From NCBI RefSeq assembly GCF_000428825.1, contig NZ_AUAR01000007.1:124001-188000 (forward strand): a stretch of 64,000 nt of DNA, in the 5' to 3' direction. Source of the DNA: Desulfomicrobium escambiense DSM 10707 (GTDB lineage: Bacteria > Desulfobacterota > Desulfovibrionia > Desulfovibrionales > Desulfomicrobiaceae). Position numbers and translations under genes: made by a program. The notes under the pieces were generated by a model. The model searched no databases. It worked only from the letters and a program-made list of their open reading frames with translations, and was not told the DNA's origin. Shown here piece by piece: positions 50,725 to 59,247 of this stretch (within the stretch, counting starts at the first letter, position 1; each line of letters begins with the position of its first letter).

Positions 50725-50848
50725 TGGATTCCCGCCTTCGCGGGAATGACATGTGGCCTGGCCGCGGGATGCGTTCTTCCGCCGGCTTGGACGAAGCGCG
50801 TTCTGACGGGCCGCCTCACCGTCATTCCCGCGAAGGCGGGAATCCACT
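50725..50848. repeat. Paired palindromic repeat (REP/BIME-like), copy 2
   Basis: ATTCCCGCCTTCGCGGGAAT plus GAC (near 50728-50750) and the inverted unit (near 50821-50845) are about 70 bases apart. The layout is the same as the 31.7-kb copy, with one base changed in each stem and kept paired. Confidence 0.8.
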
Positions 50849-50868
50849 CTTTCCCCCAAAACGGGCGC

Positions 50869-50900
50869 AAAAAAACCTCCGCAGGTCGCCCCGCGGAGGT
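50869..50900 (-). terminator. Terminator after greA
   Basis: On the minus strand ACCTCCGC (50900-50893) pairs with GCGGAGGT (50882-50875) and is followed by a run of T (50875-50869). It lies 30 bases beyond the greA stop. Confidence 0.85.
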
Positions 50901-50929
50901 CGTGTCTCACGCCTTGTTGCGCAGTCCGT

Positions 50930-51418
50930 CTACTTGAGCCCGGCCGTTCCCTGGAAGGTCACGGAGACGACCTCGTAGTCCACGCGGCCTTTGGGGACCT
51001 GCACGGAAATCTCGTCGCCCTCCCGCTTGCCGAGCAGGGCGCGGCCCACGGGGGATTCGATGGAGATGGTGCCCTTGGTGTGGTCGGCCTCGTCGGGGCC
51101 GAGCAGGGTGTAGGTCTTCTGGTCGCCCGTCTCCATGTCCTCGAGGGTCACGGTGGCGCCGAACACGGCCCGGTCGCTCTGCAGTGTGTCGATGTCGATG
51201 ACGTCGAAGCGGATCATGCGCGACTCGATGTGGCTGATCCGGGCCTCAAGCAGGCCCTGGCGCTCGCGGGCCGCATCGTACCCCGCGTTCTCGCGCAGGT
51301 CGCCCTCCTCGCGGGCTTCCTTGATTGCCTGAATGACGGCGGGCCGTTCCTTCTTCAGTTCGTCCAGTTCCTTTTCCAAGCGCTTGTAGCCTTCGACTGA
51401 AATGGGAATCCTGTTCAT
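50930..51418 (-). CDS. greA: Transcription elongation factor GreA
   Basis: 162 residues: the N-terminal coiled-coil (GYKRLEKELDELKKERPAVIQAIKEAREEGDLRENAGYDAARERQ) with the acidic tip, and the FKBP-like C-terminal domain (YTLLGPDEAD, SPVGRALLGKREGDEISV). GreA rescues backtracked RNA polymerase. ATG 51418 follows AAGGAC; upstream in-frame codons carry no family similarity. The ilvBN terminator sits between ilvN and greA, so greA has its own or readthrough transcription. Confidence 0.95.
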   Translation of the reverse strand: MNRIPISVEGYKRLEKELDELKKERPAVIQAIKEAREEGDLRENAGYDAARERQGLLEARISHIESRMIRFDVIDIDTLQSDRAVFGATVTLEDMETGDQKTYTLLGPDEADHTKGTISIESPVGRALLGKREGDEISVQVPKGRVDYEVVSVTFQGTAGLK

Positions 51419-51455
51419 CGTCGTCCTTACTGTGCAGAGATTGTCGTATGGCAAT

Positions 51456-51497
51456 AAAAAAAGATGCTTTGCCCGCCAATGGACTGACGGGCAAAGC
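51456..51497 (-). terminator. Terminator of the ilvBN operon
   Basis: GCTTTGCCCG and CGGGCAAAGC (arms 51466-51475 and 51488-51497) form a 10-bp stem. On the minus strand it is followed by ATC and seven T (51462-51456). Confidence 0.85.
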
Positions 51498-51571
51498 GGG
51501 ATCGTCTTTTCAAAAGCAAAACTGCTCCCTACGTAGTGCATCGGGCACTGCGGGTCAAGGGGCGCAACGGT

Positions 51572-51856
51572 TCAATCGGCCATGACCTCTCCCAGGCGGG
51601 CGAAGGTTTCCGTCGCGGCGGGCCGCAGGCGCACGTCGTGCACGTCCTGCAGCTTGCGCATCTGGCGGATCATCTGCTCCAACCGGTCGTCCTCGTTGAC
51701 CAGGAGCCAGATGCGGCTCTCGCCGCCGCCGTTCAAGGGCAGGCAGAGAATGGCTTCGACGTTGAAGGCGCGCCGGGAGAAGAGCCCGCAGACGTGGGAC
51801 ATGACGCCGGGGTGGTTGCTGACAAGGACATCGAGGACGGTGCGCGGGCTACTCAT
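51572..51856 (-). CDS. ilvN: Acetolactate synthase small subunit
   Basis: 94 residues with a single ACT domain (VLVSNHPGVMSHVCGLFSRRAFNVEAI). It binds valine and regulates the catalytic subunit. Short relative to enteric IlvH (about 160 residues), but similar to IlvN. The ATG at 51856 is chosen because AGGTGAG precedes it; it overlaps the ilvB stop by eight bases. Confidence 0.88.
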   Translation of the reverse strand: MSSPRTVLDVLVSNHPGVMSHVCGLFSRRAFNVEAILCLPLNGGGESRIWLLVNEDDRLEQMIRQMRKLQDVHDVRLRPAATETFARLGEVMAD

Positions 51857-53528
51857 GGTTCTCACCTCCGAGCATGGTTCTGTTGGCGGCCCCGGGAGGG
51901 ACCATGGGCCAGACTTTCTCGTCGCGGTCCACGGGCACGTGGATGAGGGCCGGCCCCTTGTGGGACAGAGCCTCGCGCAGCACGGCGTCGGGGTCCGCCG
52001 CTCCGGCCAGGTCCCAGGTCTTCCAGCCGAAGCCCTGGGCGATGCGCGGGAAATCGACGTTCACCTCGTAGAGGGACGAGAAGTAGTTGGCCTTGAAGAA
52101 GAGTTCCTGCTGCTGGTGCACGAGGCCCAGGCAAACGTTGTTCAGCAGGACGACGGTCACGTCCGCGCCCTGCTCGGCGGCCGTGGCCATCTCCTGGATG
52201 TTCATGAGCAGGCTCCCGTCGCCGCTCACGCAGACGACCTTGCGCTCCGGGGCGGCCAGAGCCGCGCCGATGGCCGTGGGCAAGCCGAAGCCCATGGTCC
52301 CCAGGCCACCCGAGGTCAGCCAGGACATGCCGGGCTGAAAGGGGTAGCTCTGGGCCGCCCACATCTGGTGCTTGCCCACGTCGGTCACGACCACGGCCGT
52401 GTCGCCGCACAGCTCACCCACGCGGCGGATGAGTTCCTGAGGCGTGGCGTGCCCGCCCTTGTCCGGGATGCACGACGGGAAGGCGCGCTTGAGAGCCGCG
52501 ATGTAGTCGAGCCACTCCTGACGAGGCGCTTGCGAGACCTTGGGCAGGATGGCCCGCACCACGTCGCCCACGTCGCCGAGGATGGCCACCGAGGCGGGCC
52601 GAAGCTTTTCCAGTTCGCTGTGGTCGATGTCGATGTGGATGACCCGGGCCTGGGGGCAGAACTCCGCCACCTTGCCCGTGGCCCTGTCGTCGAAGCGCAC
52701 GCCCGCGGCCACGATGAGGTCGCAGGCCTCCATGGCCATGTTGGTGTGGCGCTGGGCGTGCATGCCGAGCATCCCCATGCTCAGGGGGTGGTCGTGGGGC
52801 ACGGCCGTGAGGCCCATGAGGGTCGAGGTCACGGGCATGGACGCGCGCTCGGCCAGTTCGAGGATCTCCCGGCCCGCGCCCGAGGCCACCACCCCGCCGC
52901 CGACCCACAGGACGGGCCGCCGGGCGGCGTCGATCATGCTCACGGCCGACTCCAGGTCGGCGTCGAAGAAGGCCGGAGCCGGGTCCTTTTCGCCGGGCTC
53001 GGGCCAGCTCTCGAACGTCACGGTTTCCAGCTGCACGTCGCGGGGGATGTCGACGAGCACCGGGCCGGGGCGGCCCGAGGCCGCGATGGCGAAGGCCTCG
53101 GGGATGACGCGCAGGAGGTCGGCGGCCTCGCGCACCAGGAAGTTGTGCTTGGTGATGGGGATGCTCATGCCGTAGGTGTCCACCTCCTGGAAGGCGTCGG
53201 TGCCGATCATGGCCCGGGGCACCTGGCCGGTGATGCAGACCACGGGCACGGAGTCGAGCTTGGCGTCGGCGATGGCCGTCAGGATGTTGGTCGCGCCGGG
53301 GCCGGAGGTGGCAAAGCACACGGCCGGGCGGCCCGTGACCCGGGCCATGCCCTGGGCCGCGAAGCCGGCGCCCTGTTCGTGGCGGGCCAGGACGTGGCGG
53401 ATGCGCGCGCTGCGCGAGAGGGCGTCGTAGAGGGGGAGGTTTGCGCCGCCGGGAATCCCCGCGATGGTGCGGATGCCCTGGCGTTCGAGAAGGCTGATGG
53501 TCAGTTGCGCGCCGGTCATGGAAAACAT
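51849..53528 (-). CDS. ilvB: Acetolactate synthase large subunit
   Basis: 559 residues, a ThDP enzyme. The catalytic Glu lies in ARHEQGAGFAAQGMAR, and the ThDP/Mg2+ motif is CVSGDGSLLMNIQEM with the late NN. The central FAD/Rossmann domain is present. The enzyme joins two pyruvates (or pyruvate with 2-oxobutyrate) in Val/Leu/Ile synthesis. It is preceded by a valine-rich leader and attenuator, so expression should respond to charged Val-tRNA. Overlaps ilvN at its end. Confidence 0.94.
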   Translation of the reverse strand: MFSMTGAQLTISLLERQGIRTIAGIPGGANLPLYDALSRSARIRHVLARHEQGAGFAAQGMARVTGRPAVCFATSGPGATNILTAIADAKLDSVPVVCITGQVPRAMIGTDAFQEVDTYGMSIPITKHNFLVREAADLLRVIPEAFAIAASGRPGPVLVDIPRDVQLETVTFESWPEPGEKDPAPAFFDADLESAVSMIDAARRPVLWVGGGVVASGAGREILELAERASMPVTSTLMGLTAVPHDHPLSMGMLGMHAQRHTNMAMEACDLIVAAGVRFDDRATGKVAEFCPQARVIHIDIDHSELEKLRPASVAILGDVGDVVRAILPKVSQAPRQEWLDYIAALKRAFPSCIPDKGGHATPQELIRRVGELCGDTAVVVTDVGKHQMWAAQSYPFQPGMSWLTSGGLGTMGFGLPTAIGAALAAPERKVVCVSGDGSLLMNIQEMATAAEQGADVTVVLLNNVCLGLVHQQQELFFKANYFSSLYEVNVDFPRIAQGFGWKTWDLAGAADPDAVLREALSHKGPALIHVPVDRDEKVWPMVPPGAANRTMLGGENHE

Positions 53529-53574
53529 CGTGCACTCCTTGTTCGGCTCGTCCGTTGACCGGCGAGGGGGTGAG

Positions 53575-53616
53575 CCGAAAAAGGAAAACCCCCGCCGGCG
53601 CCTGCGCTGGCGGGGG
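53575..53616 (-). terminator. ilv attenuator hairpin
   Basis: On the minus strand CCCCCGCC (53616-53609) pairs with GGCGGGGG (53596-53589), followed by TTTTCC and TTTTT. It lies between the leader peptide and ilvB, the position expected for transcription attenuation. Confidence 0.85.
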
Positions 53617-53637
53617 TGAAGCGTCGTCCAAATCCCG

Positions 53638-53718
53638 TTACAGCGTCAGGGCGTCCCTAACTACGCATACTACGACGACTACGACTAGGCTGACGAAGGC
53701 GTTGCAGATGCGGTTCAT
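53638..53718 (-). CDS. ilvL: ilvBN leader peptide
   Basis: A 26-codon reading frame beginning MNRICNAFVS followed by LVVVVVVCVV and ending RDALTL; 8 Val and 3 Leu codons stand in the regulatory part. It has an AGGA ribosome site, and is followed by an attenuator terminator and ilvB. Stalling on Val codons when charged tRNA-Val is low should prevent the terminator from forming. The frame is too short for usual gene callers. Confidence 0.85.
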   Translation of the reverse strand: MNRICNAFVSLVVVVVVCVVRDALTL

Positions 53719-53763
53719 GGGATGTTCCTCGGGATTTCGGGTAATCGAGTATCGAATGATTCG

Positions 53764-53792
53764 TGCCTATGACTTTCGAAATTCCATGTCAA
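53764..53792 (-). promoter_or_regulatory. Promoter of the ilv operon
   Basis: TTGACA (53792-53787), a 17-base spacer and TAGGCA (53769-53764) on the minus strand, about 45 bases before the leader peptide ATG. Confidence 0.55.
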
Positions 53793-53958
53793 GGGACTCT
53801 TGACCGCGAAGGGACGGCAGGTCAAAAAACACCTTCATACGGTCGCGCCCGGTCAGTGCGGCGAATTCGCGCCGGGCCTTGATTCAGACCCGCGATGCGG
53901 GCATAGTGAGCCCGCGGCCAATCTTCGTGTTCACCTTCAACCACACAGAGGAGGGCTC

Positions 53959-54510
53959 ATGCCCACATCGGAATACACGCTTTTCAGCGGCGGCGCACCG
54001 GGAGCGGAAGCGGAATTCGGCCGGATGGCCGAAAAATTCGGCGTGCAGGAAGTGACCTTCACCTTCGAAGGCCACAAGATCGAACGTTCCAGAGGCCTGA
54101 GAGTCCTGACCCCCGAAGAACTCATGCGCAAGGACGTGAGCCTGAGCTACGTCTCGAAGCTGCTGAACCGCACCTTCACCAACGCGCCCACGATGCGCAG
54201 CATCCTGCAGACCATCATGTACCAGATCGACTCGGGCCACGAGGTCTTCGTCGTCGGCACCATCATGGAGGACGGCACGGTCAAGGGCGGCACGGGCTGG
54301 GGCACCGAGTTCGCCAAGATCTGCAACAAGCCCCTCTACGCCTTCGGCCAGGTCCGCAACGCCTGGCACAAGTGGACCGGCGAGATCTGGGAGCGCTGCG
54401 AGACCCCGACCATCACCAACCACCACTTCTGCGGCACCGGCACCCGCTTCCTGGAAGACAACGGCCGCCAGGCCATCGCCGACCTGTTCGCCAAGTCCTT
54501 CGGCAAATAG
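53959..54510 (+). CDS. Putative SLOG/LOG-like nucleotide-binding protein
   Basis: 183 residues. The N-terminal LFSGGAPGAEAEFGRMAEKFG resembles the glycine-rich phosphate loop of SLOG-superfamily proteins. The C-terminal half (GGTGWGTEFAKICNKPLYAFGQ and RFLEDNGRQAIADLFAKSFG) fits the same Rossmann-like fold. No precise family name is recognised. ATG 53959 follows GAGGAGGG. It has no gene partner on the plus strand and ends in a large hairpin terminator. A role in nucleotide sensing is only a guess from the fold. Confidence 0.55.
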   Translation: MPTSEYTLFSGGAPGAEAEFGRMAEKFGVQEVTFTFEGHKIERSRGLRVLTPEELMRKDVSLSYVSKLLNRTFTNAPTMRSILQTIMYQIDSGHEVFVVGTIMEDGTVKGGTGWGTEFAKICNKPLYAFGQVRNAWHKWTGEIWERCETPTITNHHFCGTGTRFLEDNGRQAIADLFAKSFGK

Positions 54511-54527
54511 AGCCTTCCCGCCTTTCC

Positions 54528-54570
54528 ATAGGTCCTATGGGTCCCATCCGACCCATAGGACCTATTTTTT
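54528..54570. terminator. Long bidirectional terminator
   Basis: A perfect 16-bp inverted repeat, ATAGGTCCTATGGGTC (54528-54543) and its complement (54550-54565), loop CCATCC, followed by TTTTTT. It serves the SLOG-like gene; on the minus strand it overlaps the stop codon of the FAD-dependent dehydrogenase. Confidence 0.88.
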
Positions 54571-56133
54571 CATCTCCCGCAGCACCGCCTGCGCCACCGC
54601 CACCCCGTCCATGGCCGCCGAGACGATGCCCCCCGCATAACCCGCCCCTTCCCCGCAGGGAAAAAGCCCGGACACCTCCGGGTGCATGAGCGTCTCGCGG
54701 TCGCGCGGGATGCGCACCGGCGAACTCGTGCGCGACTCCGCGGCCAAAAGCGTGGCCTCGGCGCTGTCGAAGCCCTTGTGCTTGGCGCCCAGGATGGACA
54801 GGCCCTCGCGCAGGGCCCGGGCCACGAAGCCGGGCAGCAGCTCGTGCAGCGGGGCCGCGTATACCCCGGGGATGTAGGAGGTCTTGCCCAGGACCCCGGA
54901 CAGCCGCCCGGCTAGGAAATCCGGCACGCGCTGGGCCGGGGCGCGCTGCGTCGTCCCGTCGCCGGCCCGGAACATGTCCTGCTCCACCGAAGCCTGGAAC
55001 CGCAGCAAGGCCAGGGGATCGCGTTCCGCTACGTCGTCGGGCCGGACCTCGGCCACCAGTCCGGCGTTGGCGAAGGGCGCGCTGCGGCTGGCCAGGCTCA
55101 TGCCGTTCAGGACCAGTTCGCCCGGCGCCGTGGAGGCCGGAACCACGAACCCACCCGGACACATGCAGAAAGAGAAGACGCCCCGCTCGGCCGTCTGGCA
55201 GGCCAGCCGGTAGCTGGCCGCGGGCAGGGCCGGATGGCGCGGCGACTGGTGGTAGAACATGCGGTCCACCAGCGCCTGCGGGTGTTCGATGCGCACGCCC
55301 AGGGCAAAGGGCTTGGCCTCGATGCGCACACCCTGCCGCTGCAGGAGATGGTAGACGTCGCGGGCCGAATGCCCTGTGGCCAGGATCACGGCGTCGCCCT
55401 CGACGCTCTCCCCGCCCGCCAGGCGCACGCCCCGCACCCTACCCCCGTCGAGGAGGAGGTCGGACACGTGGGCCCCAAAATGAATCTCACCGCCGGCGGC
55501 CACAATGGCCTCGCGCATGCCCCGCACGAGCCGCGGCAGGACGTTGGAGCCCAGATGCGGGTGGGCATCCACGCGGATGTCTTCCGATGCCCCGAAGGAC
55601 ACGAAGAGGTCCAGGATGCGGTCCACGTCGCCGCGCTTGGTGGCGCGGGTGTAGAGCTTGCCGTCGGAATAGGTGCCGGCCCCGCCCTCGCCGAAGCAGT
55701 AGTTGGAATGCGGGTCGATGAGCCCTTCGGAATAGATCCTCTTCACGTCCTTGAGGCGCGAGCGCACGTCCCGGCCGCGCTCCAGAAGCACGGGCCTGAT
55801 GCCCGCCTCCAGAAGCGTCAGGGCGGCGAAGTACCCGCCGGGCCCGGCCCCGACCACCACCGCCCGTTTCCCGCCAAGCGGAGCCGGCCGGAAGATCGAG
55901 GCGCCCCGTTCCTCCCCGCCCACGGCCACGCGCAACTGAAAGCGCGGCATGCGGGCGCGGGCGTCGATGGAGCGGCGCACCACGCGCACGGGCGCGGGGT
56001 CGCTGTCCGGGCGCCCGGCCTTGGCCAGGGCGTGAGCGCGGATGTGCGCGGCGTCGCCGATCCGGTCGGGTTCGACCAGGATCTCGACATGAACCGTGTC
56101 GGTCGTCGATGTCCGTTGATTCGTCAAAACCAT
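54562..56133 (-). CDS. NAD(P)/FAD-dependent dehydrogenase (COG2509 type)
   Basis: 523 residues. Rossmann FAD motif GGKRAVVVGAGPGGYFAALTLLEAG (near residue 90), SNYCFGEGGAGTYSDGKLYTR and the C-terminal GLFPCGEGAGYAGGIVSAAMDG are typical of this uncharacterised FAD-dependent family. The N-terminal 85 residues are a separate conserved domain. The ATG at 56133 lies only two bases from GGAGG; a TTG at 56127, coupled to the HAD stop, may be the true start. Substrate unknown. Confidence 0.82.
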   Translation of the reverse strand: MVLTNQRTSTTDTVHVEILVEPDRIGDAAHIRAHALAKAGRPDSDPAPVRVVRRSIDARARMPRFQLRVAVGGEERGASIFRPAPLGGKRAVVVGAGPGGYFAALTLLEAGIRPVLLERGRDVRSRLKDVKRIYSEGLIDPHSNYCFGEGGAGTYSDGKLYTRATKRGDVDRILDLFVSFGASEDIRVDAHPHLGSNVLPRLVRGMREAIVAAGGEIHFGAHVSDLLLDGGRVRGVRLAGGESVEGDAVILATGHSARDVYHLLQRQGVRIEAKPFALGVRIEHPQALVDRMFYHQSPRHPALPAASYRLACQTAERGVFSFCMCPGGFVVPASTAPGELVLNGMSLASRSAPFANAGLVAEVRPDDVAERDPLALLRFQASVEQDMFRAGDGTTQRAPAQRVPDFLAGRLSGVLGKTSYIPGVYAAPLHELLPGFVARALREGLSILGAKHKGFDSAEATLLAAESRTSSPVRIPRDRETLMHPEVSGLFPCGEGAGYAGGIVSAAMDGVAVAQAVLREMKK

Positions 56134-56786
56134 TCCTCCCGCATGAGCAGCGCCCGGGACAGGGACGGGTACATGGCCGCGGCCCCCCCGCGCACGTCGT
56201 CCTCGGGCACGGCCAGATCCGGGACCATGATGGCCCGGGCGCCGGACGCGATGGCCGCCCGCATGCCGGGGTTCGAGTCCTCGAACACGACGCAGTCCGC
56301 CGCGCGCACCCCGAGGCAGGCGCTGGCCCGGTGGTAGATGTCCGGGTCCGGCTTGGGGCGCTCGACCTGCTCGACGGTCATCGTGGCCGCAAAGCGGAAG
56401 AGCTCGGGCCAGGCCTCGCGGTTGCGCTCCACGGCCTCGCGCGACGAGGACGTGGCCAGGGCCATGGGCACGCCCTGCCCTTCGAGCCACAGCACCATCT
56501 CCAGGGCGCCCTCCTTGGGCGGGATGGCCGCCGTCCTGCGCTCTGCCTCGCGCGCCGCCTTCCAGTTGCGCCGGAACTCGTCGAGGGGAAAATCCTTAAA
56601 CCACTGAGTGAGCTTTTGCTCGCACAGCACATTGGGCACGCCCACGAGATGGGCGTAGTGCGCGTCGTCGAGATCGAAACCCAGCAGGGCGGCCTCGCGT
56701 TGCCAGATCCGCTTGAGGGTGACCTCGGTGTCGAGAAGCAGGCCGTCCATGTCGAAGAGGACGGCCGCGGGGCGTTTGGTGTTCAT
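56124..56786 (-). CDS. HAD-superfamily (IA) hydrolase, beta-phosphoglucomutase-like
   Basis: 220 residues. Motif I LFDMDGLLLDTE, cap domain, motif II ALATSSSRE, lysine in ERPKPDPDIYHRA, and acidic motif FEDSNPGMRAA. This resembles PGMB/GPP-type phosphatases. It overlaps the FAD gene start by ten bases. No strong ribosome site is seen before its ATG. Substrate unknown. Confidence 0.88.
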   Translation of the reverse strand: MNTKRPAAVLFDMDGLLLDTEVTLKRIWQREAALLGFDLDDAHYAHLVGVPNVLCEQKLTQWFKDFPLDEFRRNWKAAREAERRTAAIPPKEGALEMVLWLEGQGVPMALATSSSREAVERNREAWPELFRFAATMTVEQVERPKPDPDIYHRASACLGVRAADCVVFEDSNPGMRAAIASGARAIMVPDLAVPEDDVRGGAAAMYPSLSRALLMREEWF

Positions 56787-56868
56787 GGGGTAAGGAGCTA
56801 AGGCCGAACGGGGCAGGAAGCAAGAGTCAAATCGACCGGTAGGACAGCGTCGACTGCGGCGCCCCGAG

Positions 56869-57351
56869 TCAGCGCCCTGCGGCGGAAGGAACGGAAACGA
56901 AGCACTGGCGCACGACCCGCCCCCAATAGGGGTCGTCGAACTCGTCCTGGGAGTACTCGCACCCCGTGAATTCGTCGATGACTCGGCACCAGAAGCAGGT
57001 GGCGTACCCCGCATCCCGAAGCTGCTTGACCTGCCAGGGGCCTGGGTGCGCCGCGAAAATGCGGCTCGCGAAATCCTTGCCCAGGCGGCGCCCCCGCATG
57101 GACGGCACGATGTAGAACTCGCAGACCTCGCAGCCCTCCCCTTCCGCGACCTTGATGGCGGCGAAGCCGACGGGGGAACCGTCGACGTGAAGCAGATAGC
57201 CCCTGACAGGCCCGCCCAGGGCCGTGTCGAGGTCGAACAGCCCATCCGGGCCGGGAAGCTTGCCGGTGATGGCCGAGAATTCGGCTTCGTAGGCCTGGCA
57301 GAGGTTCAAATAGACGTGGATGTTTGCGTCGTCGACGTCGCGTATTTCCAT
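56869..57351 (-). CDS. GNAT-family acetyltransferase
   Basis: 160 residues. GFAAIKVAEGEGCEVCEFYIVPSMRGRRLGKDFASRIFA contains the acetyl-CoA site (RGRRLG) and preceding beta-bulge strand of GNAT enzymes. The C-terminal part has WCRVIDEFTGCEYSQDEFDDPYWG. ATG 57351 has GGGAGG upstream; the very long open frame upstream runs antisense through the potassium channel gene. Acceptor unknown. Confidence 0.82.
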   Translation of the reverse strand: MEIRDVDDANIHVYLNLCQAYEAEFSAITGKLPGPDGLFDLDTALGGPVRGYLLHVDGSPVGFAAIKVAEGEGCEVCEFYIVPSMRGRRLGKDFASRIFAAHPGPWQVKQLRDAGYATCFWCRVIDEFTGCEYSQDEFDDPYWGRVVRQCFVSVPSAAGR

Positions 57352-57531
57352 GAAAGGCCTCCCTGCAGCGTGAAGAAACCCGCTGATGTCCCGACGCGTC
57401 CACACTGTCAACCGCATGGGGCCGATGCGACGGCGGGAGCCTGAACGGGCGATGATGCCGCCGATCCGCCTTGATCCCCGCGGCCATCCTGGGCTAGGCT
57501 CACGTTTCAACGCCAACACCGAAGGACACAC

Positions 57532-59247
57532 ATGAAATTCCTGGTCTCGCAGATGACGGCTTTGGTCAACCGCGCCAAGCAGCGAAGCAACACGCGCCTC
57601 ATGAACAGATTCCTGCTCATCCTGCTCGGCTTCTTCCTCTTCTACACCGTCATCTTCCACTTCGTCATGGCCTACGAAGGGCAGAAGCACTCCTGGCTCA
57701 CGGGCCTGTACTGGACCCTGACGGTCATGAGCACCCTGGGCTTCGGCGACATCACCTTCACCTCGGACCTGGGACGCCTCTTCTCCATCATCGTCATGCT
57801 GAGCGGCGTCGTCTTCCTGCTCATTGTCTTCCCCTTCACCTTCATCCAGTTCTTCTACGCGCCCTGGCTGGACGCCCAGAACAGGGCCAGGGCCCCGCGC
57901 TTCGTGCCCGAAGGTGTCCGCGGCCACGTCATCCTGACCCATTTCGACGCCGTCTCCCTCAACCTGGTCGACAAACTCGACCAGTACGGCATCCCCAACG
58001 TCATCCTCGTGGCCGATCTGCAGCAGGCCCTGAACCTGCACGACACGGGCCTCAACGTGGTCGTGGGGGAAGTCGACGACCCCGAGACCTACAACCGGCT
58101 GCGCGTCCACGACGCGGCCATGGTCGTGGTCATGAACGACGACGTGGCCAGCACGAACATCATCTTCACCATCCGCGAGGTCAACGACACCGTGCCGGTC
58201 ATCGCCAACGCCGACATGGAGGACTCCGTCGACATCCTCGACCTGGCGGGCAGCACGCACACCTTCCAGTTCACCAAAAAACTGGGGGAAGTCCTGGCCG
58301 GACGGGTCCTGGGGCTGAACACGAAGGCCAACGTCATCGGCGCCTTCAACGAACTGCTCATCGCCGAGGCTCCGGTCTCGGACTCGCCGCTGCAGGGCAA
58401 GACCCTGGCCGAAAGCCACCTGCGCGAACTGACCGGGGTCAATGTCGTCGGCGTGTGGGAAAAGGGCCGGATCGGGCTTCCGGGTCCGCGGACCGTCATC
58501 GGGGCGTCGACGATCCTGGTCCTGGCCGGTTCGCGGGCGCAGCTGGACGGCTACGACAGGCTCGTCGGCGCGGGGGAACGCGATCCCGAAAACCGGGGGC
58601 CGGTTCTGATCCTCGGCGGCGGACGGGTCGGGATGTCCGTCGCCCAGACCCTGGCCGGGCGGGGCATCGATTACCGGATCGTGGAAAAAAAGGCACCGAA
58701 AACAGGGGGCGACGAGCGCCTCATCCTCGGCAGTGCGTCGGATCTGGACGTCCTCATCCAAGCGGGCATCCAGGACACGCCCTCCATCATCATCACCACC
58801 CACGACGACGACCTGAACATCTTCCTGACCATCTACTGCCGCCGCCTGCGACCCGACGCCCAGATCATCAGCAGGGCCAGCCTGGACCGCAACGTCAACA
58901 CCATGCACCGCGCCGGGGCCAACCTCGTCATGTCCTACGCGTCGCTGTGCACCACAACCATCATCAACCTGCTCAAGCCCGAAAAGCTGCTCGTGATCTC
59001 CGAAGGACTGAACATCTTCCGCTCCCAGCCGGGCACGGCCATCATCGGCAAGGCCCTGCGGGATCAGGACATCCGCGAGGAAACAGGCTGCAGCGTCATC
59101 GCCATCAGGCGCGGCGAAAGCATGCTCATCAACCCCGACCCCGATACCGTCACGGAAGCGAAGGACGAACTCATCCTCATCGCCACGGCCGAAGCCGAGA
59201 AGAAATTCACGGAGCGGTATCAGGGGCCCGTCGGCATGCGAAAATAA
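57532..59247 (+). CDS. GsuK-like RCK-gated potassium channel
   Basis: 571 residues. Two membrane helices flank a pore with the filter TLGFGD (residues 68-73), a variant of TVGYGD. Then a first RCK domain without a Gly-rich dinucleotide motif (HVILTHFDAVSLNLVDKL), and a second TrkA-N domain that keeps GGGRVGMS (about 362-369). Each RCK is followed by a C-terminal TrkA-C type segment. This architecture is the same as the multi-ligand gated GsuK of Geobacter. It conducts K+ and is likely gated by nucleotides or ions. No operon partner. Confidence 0.88.
   Translation: MKFLVSQMTALVNRAKQRSNTRLMNRFLLILLGFFLFYTVIFHFVMAYEGQKHSWLTGLYWTLTVMSTLGFGDITFTSDLGRLFSIIVMLSGVVFLLIVFPFTFIQFFYAPWLDAQNRARAPRFVPEGVRGHVILTHFDAVSLNLVDKLDQYGIPNVILVADLQQALNLHDTGLNVVVGEVDDPETYNRLRVHDAAMVVVMNDDVASTNIIFTIREVNDTVPVIANADMEDSVDILDLAGSTHTFQFTKKLGEVLAGRVLGLNTKANVIGAFNELLIAEAPVSDSPLQGKTLAESHLRELTGVNVVGVWEKGRIGLPGPRTVIGASTILVLAGSRAQLDGYDRLVGAGERDPENRGPVLILGGGRVGMSVAQTLAGRGIDYRIVEKKAPKTGGDERLILGSASDLDVLIQAGIQDTPSIIITTHDDDLNIFLTIYCRRLRPDAQIISRASLDRNVNTMHRAGANLVMSYASLCTTTIINLLKPEKLLVISEGLNIFRSQPGTAIIGKALRDQDIREETGCSVIAIRRGESMLINPDPDTVTEAKDELILIATAEAEKKFTERYQGPVGMRK

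Noticed and set aside
50725-50848. Possible CRISPR repeats
   Set aside because: Only two inverted hairpin units without regular spacers; they are REP-like repeats.
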